DNA of 64,000 bases. Source: Trachemys scripta elegans (lineage: Eukaryota; Chordata; Testudines; Emydidae). The notes beneath the pieces were generated by a model. It was not told the DNA's origin and ran no database searches. It saw nothing but the letters and a program-made list of their open reading frames with translations. Location of the stretch: positions 31,420,146 to 31,484,145 of the forward strand of contig NC_048310.1 of the NCBI RefSeq assembly GCF_013100865.1, given 5' to 3'. The translations under genes were made by a program, and so were the position numbers. Shown here in pieces: positions 23,548 through 33,934 of this stretch. Numbering within the stretch: the stretch's first letter is position 1; each line of letters opens with the position of its first letter.

Positions 23548-23655
23548 AGGCCTGGTCCCCACTTAGTCCGGACTTCGGACTAAGGTACGCAAATTCAGCC
23601 TCTGGAAAGCAGGACATGTAAAACGAAGTAGAAAGTAAGTTGATTCGGACCAGAT
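23548..23655. mobile_element. Harbinger-type MITE fragment
   Basis: The left end 'caggcctggtccccactta' matches the GGCCTGGTC(T/C)-type terminus of turtle Harbinger MITEs, followed by the short palindrome AGTCCGGACTTCGGACT and 'ggtacgcaaattcagc'. The right end is not found, so it is truncated. Confidence 0.55.
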
Positions 23656-25279
23656 ATATTCAACTTTGTTAAGGGACTCTTATCTTCAGTAACCAGCAAC
23701 ATTTGCTGGCTTTTTCCAAAGTGCAAAGGCTCATTACAGCTAGTCAATGCTACTTTGCAATTAGTGTTGAAGCACCTACAAGAGGTGGGGATACATAGGA
23801 ATTAAAAACAGATAAGATAAATGCTAACAAAGAGACTTAATCCTTTTGACTTTTTTCACTTGTTTACTTTTGATCTGAATAAAAAAAAAAAAAAAGAAGA
23901 GAAAGAGAGCACTGCATTTCAGCAAGGGTTCCTTCAGGGGAAGAAAGCAGTTAGAAATTTGAACAAGCAACCCAATTATACACAGATTTTTATATTCCTA
24001 TTTTGACTTCCTTGCAATTTGTGCCACCTTCATCATGAGCTTTGTCAAAACACACAAATAATTATAAATAAGACTGTATTTCTCATGAGAGCAAAGGCTT
24101 TTTTATTCAAATGGTAGGTTGTCTTTTGGAAAGTCAGGTTGATAGACAACGTCCAACAGTCTAGATAATGACTCTGTGAAACTAATTCTTAAACATACAG
24201 TTGAACAGTGAATTATTACTGTCCTGGAAGTTTGGTTATGATCTTTCTGTCCCAGGTATTACAGCTGATCATTGTCTAAGAATAGTTAGTATTGAGCTTT
24301 CCATTTCATAATTTTATTTTATTTTTTTGCATCACAGGTTTTAAACAAATCTATTTTATAAACCATTTAGTGCATCAGAAATGGTGGGAAAAAAAACTAT
24401 TTCTCTTAGAACATGATAATAAAGCATTCTTTCTTTTTCCTGCTAGAGGTCATTGTTTAAAATAAAAACTCAGATCATGCACTTCATTTGTGCACTTCAT
24501 TTTCACACTGATTTCCCATAAAACGTATGCAATCTTTTTTTTTAAATTATTCATTTATTTTTGCAAAAATATCTTCACTTGTTTGTTTGCTTTTTAAAAA
24601 CAAAATACTGGAAGAAATCTTGAAATAAGACTGCATAAAAGATGGGCCTATTTTGTATATAGATTATTGCCTGTCCTTTAGATCTATGTGTTTAGCTTAT
24701 GGAATAAACCAAAGTAGGAGAGATAAACTAATATTTTCTATAAGCTCAGCCAGACAACACACATGATAAAGATGTTTCATCTTCTTATGCATGCAGAAAA
24801 TATGAAAAATTGTAGTTTACACATATTTTCTCAATTCAAGTGTAAAATTGGGCCCCCAGATTGCCCTGGGCCACGGTGGTTGTGTTAAAGAAGCACTATT
24901 TACCTAGCAGCTGAGTGAAAAATGATCAGAATATTAGACTCATCTAGGCCACATTAAGGAGCCATTGCATTTCCCGACAATTTTATGCTATCTCAATATG
25001 AAAACAGAGCAATTTCAGCTCATATCAGGTTATGATCGGCAATTACAGTTGCATAATTCACCTAGTCGTCTCTTTTCAGGGCCTTTATTTTCCCTCTTGG
25101 TGACATTCCTGAGAAAGTGCCTGATAAAAATGTCATATATCATCCTGGCTTTAAAACTCGTAAGGGGGTAATCTGCTATGCCTTGCTGAGCCTATATTCA
25201 TCACTGGATTTTTGACTTGGAGGGGTCATGACACTCATAATTTCCTTTTGGATATTGTCCTCACTAGATATGACAAGGG
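23656..25279. other. Unassigned AT-rich DNA
   Basis: No gene or recognised repeat. A-runs occur at about 23879-23894. The stretch from about 24950 becomes more balanced in composition and leads into the candidate regulatory block at 25280. Confidence 0.4.
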
Positions 25280-25600
25280 GCTGTAAAAGCTCAGTTATAT
25301 GCTGTGGTTAAGAGCCATTCCGGTGGGGCTCATCACTAGCAATAACAGTGCATTACTGTGGATTGTGCAGTGGTTGGCCGTTTCGAAGATAATTAGATTT
25401 GATGTCAACATTTCTTTATCACCTGCATCCTTTTGTGCATCTGCGTGTCAAGTTGTTATTTCTGGATTTATTAGCACCCTCCGAGCTCCTATCTATCTGT
25501 CAGACTGTGTGATGTTTGTGTTGACAGTTGTAAAGTTAATTACTAGTACTAATGAGCATCGGGCTTTTGGTGGACATGGCATTTTGGGCATTTAAAACTA
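25280..25600. promoter_or_regulatory. Candidate conserved non-coding element
   Basis: Repeat-free, compositionally balanced sequence with clustered homeodomain-type sites: AGATAATTAGATTT at about 25386-25399, GTTGACAGTTG (Meis/TALE-like TGACAG) at about 25520-25530, TTAATTAC at 25536-25543 and ACTAATGAG at about 25547-25555. It looks like a vertebrate developmental enhancer. This is inference from texture only. A 98-codon frame (25299-25595) crosses it but shows no protein family. Confidence 0.3.
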
Positions 25601-27299
25601 TAATTAGATTTTTTTTCTTCATGTACAGCTACAGAAGCCCCCCCCCAACTTCCAACTCCATTTTGACATTCTGTTTGCAATCATCTTATCTTTTATTCAA
25701 AGGCTCAAAAAGTCAGTTCTGTTTATTTTTAACTAGACTTTCCTCCCATTGCTTACTCCATGAATAATTTCTTTCAGTTACCTCGCCCTCTCCAAATTTA
25801 GACCTTAAAATTTTTATAGTGTAGGATGATTTTTTTAAAAAAATAGCGGTCACGTATGTGTGTGCATTTTCTTCTCTTCCATAAAAGTAGTTTATTATTA
25901 TGGATGACTTTTAAAATATATGGAGAATAAGAGCTATGCATAAAAGGGGAGGAAAATATGCAGGATGAAAAATGTATTCCATCTTATAGATTCCTCCCTT
26001 ATGAATATGCTACATATTTATTAAAATACAATTAATATAGGGACAAATTCTTCTTATTTATAACTTCACTGCATTTGTATTAACACAGGTATAACTGAAA
26101 GCAGAATTTGACCCTTATTTGCCTTGAGCTCATGTAAAGCTCCTTAAAACAATTATCCTACAAATCATATTACTAGATCATTTTTATAGTAGTCCCAGTT
26201 ATATGCAACTGCTGGGGTTTAGAATAATGGCACTTACATATGACATACTTTATGTAAGTATATTGTTTATTCTGTTGCTGCAACTAAGAACCACTCCCTT
26301 GCTGCTGTTTCTATTTACTATCTATTTATCATTATCAACCATTTTGCTAAACAACTACCCTTCCCAGACATAAATCATCTGTAGAAATACTCTGGCTCAG
26401 AGAAAATTTCACCCTGGCACTGAAATGATGAGATAACCATTTTCATCTCTTGTTGAAGCATTGAGATTTATTGGGCTTTGATGGGCTACAGACCAGACAT
26501 CACTCTCTGCTAAACAGACTCCCACTTGCATTTATTCTTATTGCATTTAGCGATTCAAAATGGAGCTCCCCAGGTCCCGGGAGATCCGCTTTACAGCTTA
26601 GGTGGGGCGTGGAACGTCAGTGTTATTACTTTATATTAGATAAGGAAAGGAGACACACAGAAGCATATGGTGAGTCAGATGATTTTTTATTTCCGTTTAG
26701 CAGTGATGACAGAATGTCATAGTAAAATGACTTCAAAAGTCATTTTTCCCTCTGCCCTGGTTCTGCAGCCTTGTCCCTCGAGGGCACTTCCATTGTACAG
26801 TTTTATTAATTCTGCTAACTTTGAGACTTCATTGCTGACAATAGGCCTTTTGGCTTTCTCAGAGTATTACATTAAATTTCCTATCAAACCATGTCAACCT
26901 CTGAGGTCAGAGATTAGATATTTTCCTTTTTGACTTCATGGTCAGGTGTTTTCAAAATTGGTTTTAGGTTTGTTTTTCCAGTGTCAGAATGGTACTGAAC
27001 CTAGTTAAAAACCCAGACAATGAGTATCCATCAGGAAACGAACAGAGATGCGCGTACACATATCGTTCTCTTCTCCATTACATGAATGTTAGTACAGATT
27101 AGGTACCCTGAAGCTATGCAAGTTACTCAGGTTTTTCACTCCTATAAATAGGAGCAGAAGTTGGCCATATTTTTGGTTGTTGCTGTGGCTGTATTTTAAA
27201 TGGCTCGCCTTCCAAACAAAGAAAAAAAGCCTCCTACCTTCTGAGTGCTACCTTAATCTAGACTCCTGTAGTAATAATATAACATTTACATCTTATACT
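25601..27299. other. Unassigned DNA, partly enhancer-like
   Basis: No gene. A dispersed short repeat lies at 26041-26114. The interval 26440-26930 is repeat-free and contains a CTTTGATG (TCF/LEF-like) site near 26476. Nothing else is assignable. Confidence 0.4.
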
Positions 27300-27491
27300 T
27301 TGCATCTGTTGATCATCTCAAATTGCTTTATTGAGGAGAGTATGTATTATGTTAGCCTTTTACAGAAAGGGGAAACTGAGGCACAGTGTGGTGTTTTGCC
27401 CACAGTCAGTGGCAGAGACAGGAAGAGAACCAAAGTCTCCTGACAATGAACCCAATGTCCTATCAATTAGACTACACTGTCTAGATGCAGT
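27300..27491 (-). repeat. MIR-type SINE fragment
   Basis: The complement of a MIR body: 'ggggaaactgaggcacag', 'cccacagtcagtggcagag', 'aattagactacactgtctag'. Its distal end was duplicated by the insertion of the neighbouring hairpin repeat (27492-27702). Confidence 0.75.
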
Positions 27492-27702
27492 ATAGTTGTA
27501 GCCGTATTGGTGCCTGGATATTAGAGAGACAAGCTGAGTAAGGTAATATCTTTTATTGGACCAACTTGTGTTGGTGAGAGAAACAAGCCTGAGATAGACA
27601 AGCCTGAAGAAGAGCTCTATGTGAGCTTAAAAGTTTGTCTCTCTCATGAAACAGAAGTTTGTCCAATAAACAATATTACCTCGCCCACCTTGTCTTTCTA
27701 AT
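27492..27702. mobile_element. Hairpin-armed repeat with 18-bp TSD
   Basis: A 211-bp element flanked by an 18-base duplication with one mismatch: acactgtctagatgcagt (27474-27491) and acactgtctagaagcagt (27703-27720). Inside, arms of about 50 bases at 27519-27571 and 27652-27703 are inverted copies; the landmarks TATTAGA(G/A)AGACAAG and TTTATTGGAC occur on both. The family ('gttgtagccgtattggt' start) is one I recall as common in turtles. The long duplication suggests LINE-style insertion; the arms suggest a foldback. Its class is unclear. Confidence 0.7.
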
Positions 27703-27720
27703 ACACTGTCTAGAAGCAGT

Positions 27721-29914
27721 TAATTAATTATCTTCATTTTGGAGGAGTTTTGAAGTACTAAAGTACAGTATAGATAAAAGTGCAGTAAGTTTTGCCCATT
27801 AAACATGGTCGATACAGGGATCAGTGAAAGTCTTGGATTTCCTACATCATCACGTAATCATTTTCAGACCTCCAGTAAAGGTTGGTTGGCAAGCACACAT
27901 TTTAAATCAAGATTTGTAGTCTGCTGCAGGTGGCATTATAAATTAGGTGTTTAACTTGACACATTAATTTTTTTTCTTAGAATGATGTAGCGTTGTGGAA
28001 AAGACCAAAAAAAAAAAAAAAAAGTGGACCCTCCCTTAGCTCACAAGATCTTCAATCACAGCAAATTTCTACCCCACCACTACATTGAAGAAAACATGTT
28101 ATTTAAGGGAAATGGAGCTGAGTGCAAAACACAACTACATTTAACATGCAGTGGGAGTGAAGGGAAATGCAAGCTAAACATAATAAAGCCACATCAACAG
28201 TATAAGAGCTGGAGTGGCCAGTTCAGTTTAGCAGAATTCACTAGCCACAGCCTCTCAGACATGTTAGGTATAATTTTGCATTTCATAACCAGGTTTTCTA
28301 TATTCAGACACAGTCGATCTGTTAGGTTTCCCCCTCTCCTCCCTCAAAACACTGTATACTTCAAAAATCAGACAAAGTGAATGAGCCTTCAGACTTTCTA
28401 AAAAAAAAATCTCAACCATAAAACAAGCTCTGCTCATTTCTCATATTCATTTTAAGAGACTGAAAGTAGAACTATCTTCATTTTTAACTGTTAATTATAT
28501 ATTTGTACCCATGAAAGGGAACAATGGCCCAGCCATATGACTGGAGAAAGATGTGCTTAGAAAGGCAGTGTTGACGTGTTACTACCTGCTTGCAGCCATA
28601 AGGATAGGGAATCATTTGTGACACTCTGGGGACAATTTTGTCACCCTGACAGTAATGCTGTTATGCACCAACTTGACACACAGGATGAATCTATAAAGAC
28701 AGATAAGTAACTGTGAAAGTGGCTAGGGATCAGCCTGAGTGCTACCACTCACCTGCAGTGACAAATAGATAGTCATGAAGGATTGAAAATCCTGCCCAAC
28801 ACAGAGATATGTCAGTCCAAAGCTAGAATACTGCATGGTTACACGGAGGCTGTAGTAAAAATACACACGCGCGCAAGAGCCCCAGGCATAAGTATGAGAA
28901 GGTTAACATCAAAGTATACTATTTCTTCCTTTGTAGTGATCTTTATTTTTATTTCTTTATGGTTTAAAAAGAAGAATCCTATCTGCCTTTAACACACTGG
29001 ACTTGAAATGGAGTCACTCTGGATTAACGTTGGTATAATTTAAGATCAGAATTTGGCCAGTGTTCTTTTAGTGGGAGACAGTGAGGCTATTTCCTTGTAA
29101 GTCTTTTTATTTCTGATAATTTTTTATACCAATAGAGGTCCCCATCTGCAAATCAAATGAAAACAACTTATGATTATTAACAAAAAAAAAATCCTTTTGC
29201 TCAGTATAACGACTTTAGCTGCTGCTGTCAACCACAGGAACTAAAACAGAAACTGTCCCTTTCCTATTTATCATGTATGTTAGGGGGATGAATTCTCCAT
29301 CTCATTGATGGTGCATTTCTCATCATAGGATGAAATGTTGTGTTGCTGACTTAAAAAAAACAACAACTTTTTTTTTTTTTTTTCAAGAACAGTTGTCAAA
29401 AAATGTTCCTGGAACAAAATCTTACCCTGAAGACCATTGTGGAATCTAGTTACTCAGTCTGTCTTTTTCATTATTTCTATTTGTGAATATGAACAGTCGG
29501 TAGCTTATCTGTTAGGGAGCAAGTGAGTTTTAGGTGAGGACAGAAGCATTATTTATTTATTTATAAATAAATTGATTGCTTTATTGATTGTAATTTACCC
29601 CTTTCATCTCAGTCTGGCTACTTTCAGCTGAATTATGCCTTTAAGTGTTTACTGGGGGTAGTCAGTGGAGTCATTTTAACCCAAAATTTAGAGAGCAGCA
29701 AAGAACTGGCTGCCACTCTCATTCCCTGCATCCCTCACATCAAGGACTCTCTCATTCCTGTTTTGGTCTCCCCAAACCTGGGGCTCTTTGTTGTTCCCGT
29801 GGTTCCCTCCCAAACCAAGTACTTTGCACATCCTCCTGGTCACCCCTTTGGAGGGGGTTTGCCTGCCTCCCTCACAGAAGTACTTTTTTCTGAATTCTGA
29901 ATGCACTCTTATCA
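27721..29914. other. Unassigned DNA with A and T runs
   Basis: No gene. An A run lies at about 28007-28023 and a 16-base T run at 29368-29383, closely preceded by an A run, so they can pair. A 118-codon frame at 28024-28380 has no family motif. Confidence 0.4.
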
Positions 29915-29975
29915 GCCCCAAGTGTTCAAAAAGTATGAGTCAGGCCCCCCAAAACAATGAAACTTGTAATACCAC
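29915..29975 (+). repeat. Interspersed repeat fragment (ccccaagtgtt family)
   Basis: 'ccccaagtgttcaaaaagta' followed by 'tgagtcaggcc' matches the longer copy at 45247-45440 ('ccccaagtgttaaaa .. agtatgagttgggcc'). Two copies in one window show it is dispersed. Its class is not recognised. Confidence 0.65.
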
Positions 29976-30191
29976 AAGAGTTGGTAACATTCTTCTCCTC
30001 CTCCCACATCATTATGTAGGCTTGTGAGATGGCAGCATTAAAGCTAGTCAGAGAATTCTGAGTCTAAATAATTTTTCTGTGGAAACTGTAATTCTTGCAA
30101 AACTGAAATTTTCTATGGTAAAAATTTCAGTTTTGACCAAAAAAATCTGTTTTATTGAAACAAAATATTTTGTTTTGGGTCAGTTTGACTT

Positions 30192-30566
30192 GAATTGGAA
30201 TATTTTGGTTTGTTGGACTGACCCAAAACTTTCTGTTTGAGTCAGTTCAACATTAACTGGCATTTCTCTAGGGTGGCTCATTGCCTCATGGGAGTTGTAG
30301 TTTGGGTCCCTGTTCTCTCCTAGGGGTTGGGGTCCCTGACTGGACTACATCTCCTATGATGCAATATGGACGTCCCTTTTACCAAGCTGCGTGGTGCTTC
30401 ATGGGAGATGTAGCACAGCAAGGGGGAGGTTGAGGGCATCAGGCTCACAAATAATAACTCTCGTGAGGCCATGTGGCACCCTAAGGAAATGCAATTTAAT
30501 GTTAAACTGACTGGAAATGAAGTGTTTCGGGTCAGTTCAGCAAACCAAAATGAAATATTACAATTC
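30192..30566. mobile_element. Foldback element with about 90-bp inverted arms
   Basis: The left arm 30192-30277 and right arm 30475-30566 are inverted copies with small gaps. Shared landmarks are GAATTG.AATATTT, TTTTGGTTTG, GAACTGACCC, GTCAGTT.AACATTAA and GCATTTC..TAGGGTG. The 200-base centre holds three related motifs: catgggagttgtagt (30288), actacatctcctatgatgca (complementary, about 30344) and catgggagatgtagc (about 30400). AT-rich flanks (30060-30190, 30567-30610) may belong to it. No coding; target duplication not resolved. Confidence 0.7.
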
Positions 30567-30637
30567 AGGAATATCTCATGTTTCATTCCATGAAAAATTA
30601 TGATATTTTATGAACAGGTGTTGAAATACCACCGGAC

Positions 30638-30677
30638 ATTGTCCACTAGACACAAGTATTGTCCACTGGACACAAAT
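30638..30677 (+). repeat. 20-bp tandem duplication
   Basis: Two head-to-tail units, attgtccactagacacaagt and attgtccactggacacaaat, match at 18 of 20 bases. A small local duplication. Confidence 0.85.
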
Positions 30678-32249
30678 TTTGATTTTCCCCCAGCAGGCCA
30701 GAAAGAAAGCATTTCTCCTCTGCCTTCTGCTCCTCTTGTTGGTTGAGCCCGGTGCCACTGGGCTGAGCTATTATCTCACTCAACAGCTGTTAGGCGAATC
30801 TCAGTAGGAGGAGAGAAGGTGCAGAGAGCTGCTGTACTGACAGCAGGGCTCCTGGCTAGAGAGCTCACCTCTTTCCCCGTCCCCTCCAATGGAGACTGAA
30901 AGTTTTGGAGATCAAAAATACTACTGTTCCCTCCGCACCTGTGAAAGTTGGGGAAAATATGCCTGTTTCTTCTTCCCCCCAAAATTACATCCAAAGGGCA
31001 GTGAGAGATACACTGCACCATGGGAAGCTCCTTGTGGAATTCCTCTCTTAGTTCCTAGCATGCAGGGAAGCACACTTGCTGCGACATACCTTCAAGGTAT
31101 GCAACGTGCTCTCTCCTGCATGCCCAGCAGGCTCTCCACTCTCCCTTTCAGGGGGCGTGCCCCCAGGAGATGCATGACAGGAGCAGTTTCTGTGCTCTGG
31201 AGAGTGCAAGGGCTGCAATTGACCTTGCTGCTGCACAGGGGTGCAAAAGGGGTGGGGAGCGCCTTACGTTTCCCTCCCCACATCTCCATATGCTCATGAA
31301 ACAGCTGAGCATGATCTGTTCCTATATTAGCTAAAGAAATACACAGTATCTGACAAGTAACATTTTATAGGATTTAGTTTAGAGCACTGATAATGGGATA
31401 TCTGTGTTTCCAATGCTCACATTCCTTCAGATGCTATAGTTTTGCCTAGGAAAACCTTTCTGGGTGTTCTATATTTAAACATCCATTATCTGTCCCGCTG
31501 AAAGATTATAAAGCCATGTCAAGCCCTTTCTATCTCCCTGCCTTGATGTATCATGCATGATATAAATATCGTTAGCTGTTAATATTGCTCAGACTATTTT
31601 TTCTGAAGGTTGGTTTTTTTTTTTTTTTGGGTGCGCAGAGGTATAATGGAAATCTTTTAAAGGCTCAGAGAATGGTGTTCTTGAATTGACATTAGCTGAC
31701 TCTATGGTTTAGCAGTGATTTAAAATCTGAAATTTCAGAAGCTTTGGTACAGATGTCAGTTTGTGCACCCAAATGGTAAATGTTTCAGTGAACTTTGACT
31801 CTGAAAGGAAACTATTTTTAAAAACGTTTTGCTGATAAACAAGGTCTTCATTCAAAACTGATACTTGCCACCTTAATGTTTGATGAGGCAAAGCTAAGGT
31901 CACAGTCTGACCTAACTTGTTCCTAAATTCTGAGGTCCAGCCCTGTTTTACAGCCTACAACTGTAGTATTTTATTTCAGCAAGATTTTTATTAATGAGAT
32001 TTAAATCTCAAGGTAAACACTTCATCAGATAGGACAGCAAATGAGTGGAATGGTATAGCCATTTGCCATCAATGAGTGATAGGTGACAGCTTTAGATAGT
32101 CTAAGTTCAATGTACATATGGAAAGCATGATAGCTGTTTTCATGAAATAAGATGCCTGTGCATCTCCCAAGGGTGATCATAACCACAGGACTTTCAGTTT
32201 TGTTTTGCTTTAAAAAAAATCAAATACCATCAAATCTGCATTTTAAATA
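30678..32249. other. Non-coding DNA with a 66-bp palindrome
   Basis: No gene is recognised. The part 30780-31300 is GC-richer and holds several open frames on both strands (up to 136 codons at 30889-31299), none with a family motif. The palindrome is at 31058-31123. A T run lies at about 31613-31628. The rest is AT-rich. Confidence 0.4.
31058..31123. repeat. 66-bp imperfect palindrome
   Basis: The outer ends are both GCATGC. Inward, GCATGCAGG pairs with CCTGCATGC, GCAC with GTGC, TTGC with GCAA, and ATACCTT with AAGGTAT around a single central base at 31093. Small asymmetries exist. It would form a cruciform or RNA hairpin. It may be a tiny MITE or the remains of a foldback. Confidence 0.75.
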
Positions 32250-32420
32250 GGGCCCTGGATAAAATTCTGTAGCTCCAGTGCATTGGCTGGTGCAAATTCC
32301 CCAGTAATAAAGTAGATAGGGCAATGTCCACCCCCTAGAGCCACTGCTCCATTCACTGGAACAGATCTTCAGGTGGTGTAAATTGATGTATTTCCATTGA
32401 CTTCAATGGCACCTGGCCAG
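32250..32420. repeat. Dispersed short repeat, long copy
   Basis: Carries 'ggtggtgtaaattgatgta' and 'ccattgacttcaatggcacc', the core of the family described in the findings, with a 'ccctggataaaattctg' opening. No coding. Confidence 0.5.
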
Positions 32421-32744
32421 TTCACACAAGCTGACTGTGTGACCCACTGTTCCTATAAAAATTGAAGTGGAGCAGATGTAGTGGGCCTCCAAAGAGCAAA
32501 AATTTAAATATCAAGAACTCTGCAGTAGCAGACCCACTACACAGTTCCTCCAGTACTCTCCAGATTTGTGTTTATAGATTACAGGTTGTTCTAGACATTG
32601 GAAAGGAAGGACTATACCCTACACTTTTGCTATGTGGTCTGTGTCCCTTGGCCACTTGCTGTGGGGCTAGATTTCCCAGTTTTTTACTGAACATTTCCAT
32701 ATATGGCTCTTCCAGGAAGAACAGGGGGAGTACCACCATCATTA

Positions 32745-32856
32745 TGATTGGAGTGAAGGAAGATGGTTTGCGTGATGCACAAGACTGGGAATCAGGAGAT
32801 CTGGGTTTTATTCCCAGCTCTGCCACAGATTTGTGTGGCCTTGTGAAAAATTCCAA
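32745..32856 (+). repeat. MIR-type SINE fragment
   Basis: Reads as MIR sense strand: 'gactgggaatcaggagatct', 'gggttttattcccagctctgc', 'tgtgtggccttgtg'. The tRNA-derived B-box region is recognisable but degenerate. Confidence 0.85.
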
Positions 32857-33706
32857 GCAGTTCTGGTTCTGAAGGGTGCTGTTTGTGTCCATGCAGCTCA
32901 TCCCCGTGCCTTAGACAATATGTGTGGACACCTCACATCATCCTCCCGCAGTTGTGTATGCGTCTTTCATGTGACAAGTGGATAGTCCACAGCTGGCAGT
33001 GGCTACGAGTAGCAAATGTGGAGGGTAATGTTAGAGGACCAGCTCATTTGGCATATCAGCTATGACAAGCCTTTTTGATAGCAGCACATGGTGATGAGGT
33101 GACTATTTGAAGCAATGTTTAGCTCTTTAGCATAGAAGAATGTCCATGGTGGGTCAGAAAGTGTAGTTGTATTGTAGTGCTGGGCACTGTGCTATCAGAT
33201 CCCAGCATTTCTGCATCTAAATAGCAACAGAAGCTTAGTTCTTGAGTGCTTGTAAGTGACAATTTATTGGTGGTTAGTGTTTAACTGCACAACGCCCTGT
33301 CTTCCCCTCCCCACCCCGCAGTTCCCATTTCCGGGCCTCTACCAGTTGCTACTGAACTAATAACTCAGTTGCTGGATGCCTCTTCTCCTTCCACATGTGC
33401 AGGCAGGTGTACCATGTATTAGGGTCATTACTTGACACGGAGCAGCTTGTCAGATGAAAACATATGGAAACTTTTTTTCTCATGATGAATTGCGCGTACG
33501 GCTTTATTGGCCAAGTGAAGCAAGGCCTGCCACTCAACTTGAAGACATTGCTTTGATTTTTTTTTTAATAGAGATCTTGCTTTCAGGGGCATGGAGGGGC
33601 CACGCTTTCATCTCCCTAACAAGAACAGTGAACCTCTACTATGGCAGGGTCCCCCTCTTCATCCCAACTGAGTTGTAGCAAAGAGTAACTTTGGTTTGTG
33701 TGGCCC
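32857..33706. other. Unassigned non-coding DNA
   Basis: No gene or recognised repeat. Short frames only. Confidence 0.4.
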
Positions 33707-33714
33707 TTTTAGAT

Positions 33715-33807
33715 CAGTGTTTCTCAACCTTTTTGCAACCAGGGACCATTGCTGCCTTTCTAACCTGTGTCAGGGAGATCTCAAGGACCGGTTGTTGAGA
33801 AACACTG
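33715..33807. mobile_element. hAT MITE 1 of a tandem pair, 93 bp
   Basis: Left end CAGTGTTTCTCAACC; the right end's complement is CAGTGTTTCTCAAC. Flanks are ttttagat (33707-33714) and ttttgaat (33808-33815), an 8-bp duplication with two changes. Typical Charlie-like hAT MITE ends. It directly abuts MITE 2. Confidence 0.88.
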
Positions 33808-33815
33808 TTTTGAAT

Positions 33816-33926
33816 CAGTGATTTTCAATCTGTGGTCCAGACCCCTGGGGGTCCACAGACTCTGCCTAAGATTTCTATTCGAAACTTTTTAGGGGCCCAT
33901 GTATGCAAAAAGGTTGAAAATTGCTG
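33816..33926. mobile_element. hAT MITE 2 of a tandem pair, 111 bp
   Basis: Left end CAGTGATTTTCAATC; the right end's complement is CAGCAATTTTCAACC. Flanks are ttttgaat (33808-33815) and ttttagat (33927-33934). The internal 'gacccctgggggtcc' is itself a palindrome, usual in this family. It shares one 8-bp flank with MITE 1. Confidence 0.88.
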
Positions 33927-33934
33927 TTTTAGAT

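Noticed and set aside
28024..28380. 118-codon frame as a possible gene
   Set aside because: No recognisable domain, no splice-site context, and it begins directly after an A run.
30889..31299. 136-codon frame in GC-richer DNA
   Set aside because: Several frames are open here on both strands because of composition and the palindrome; no domain or splice context is recognised.
32462..32901. Opposed frames of 136 and 109 codons
   Set aside because: Both run through a MIR SINE; the protein sequences are translations of the repeat.
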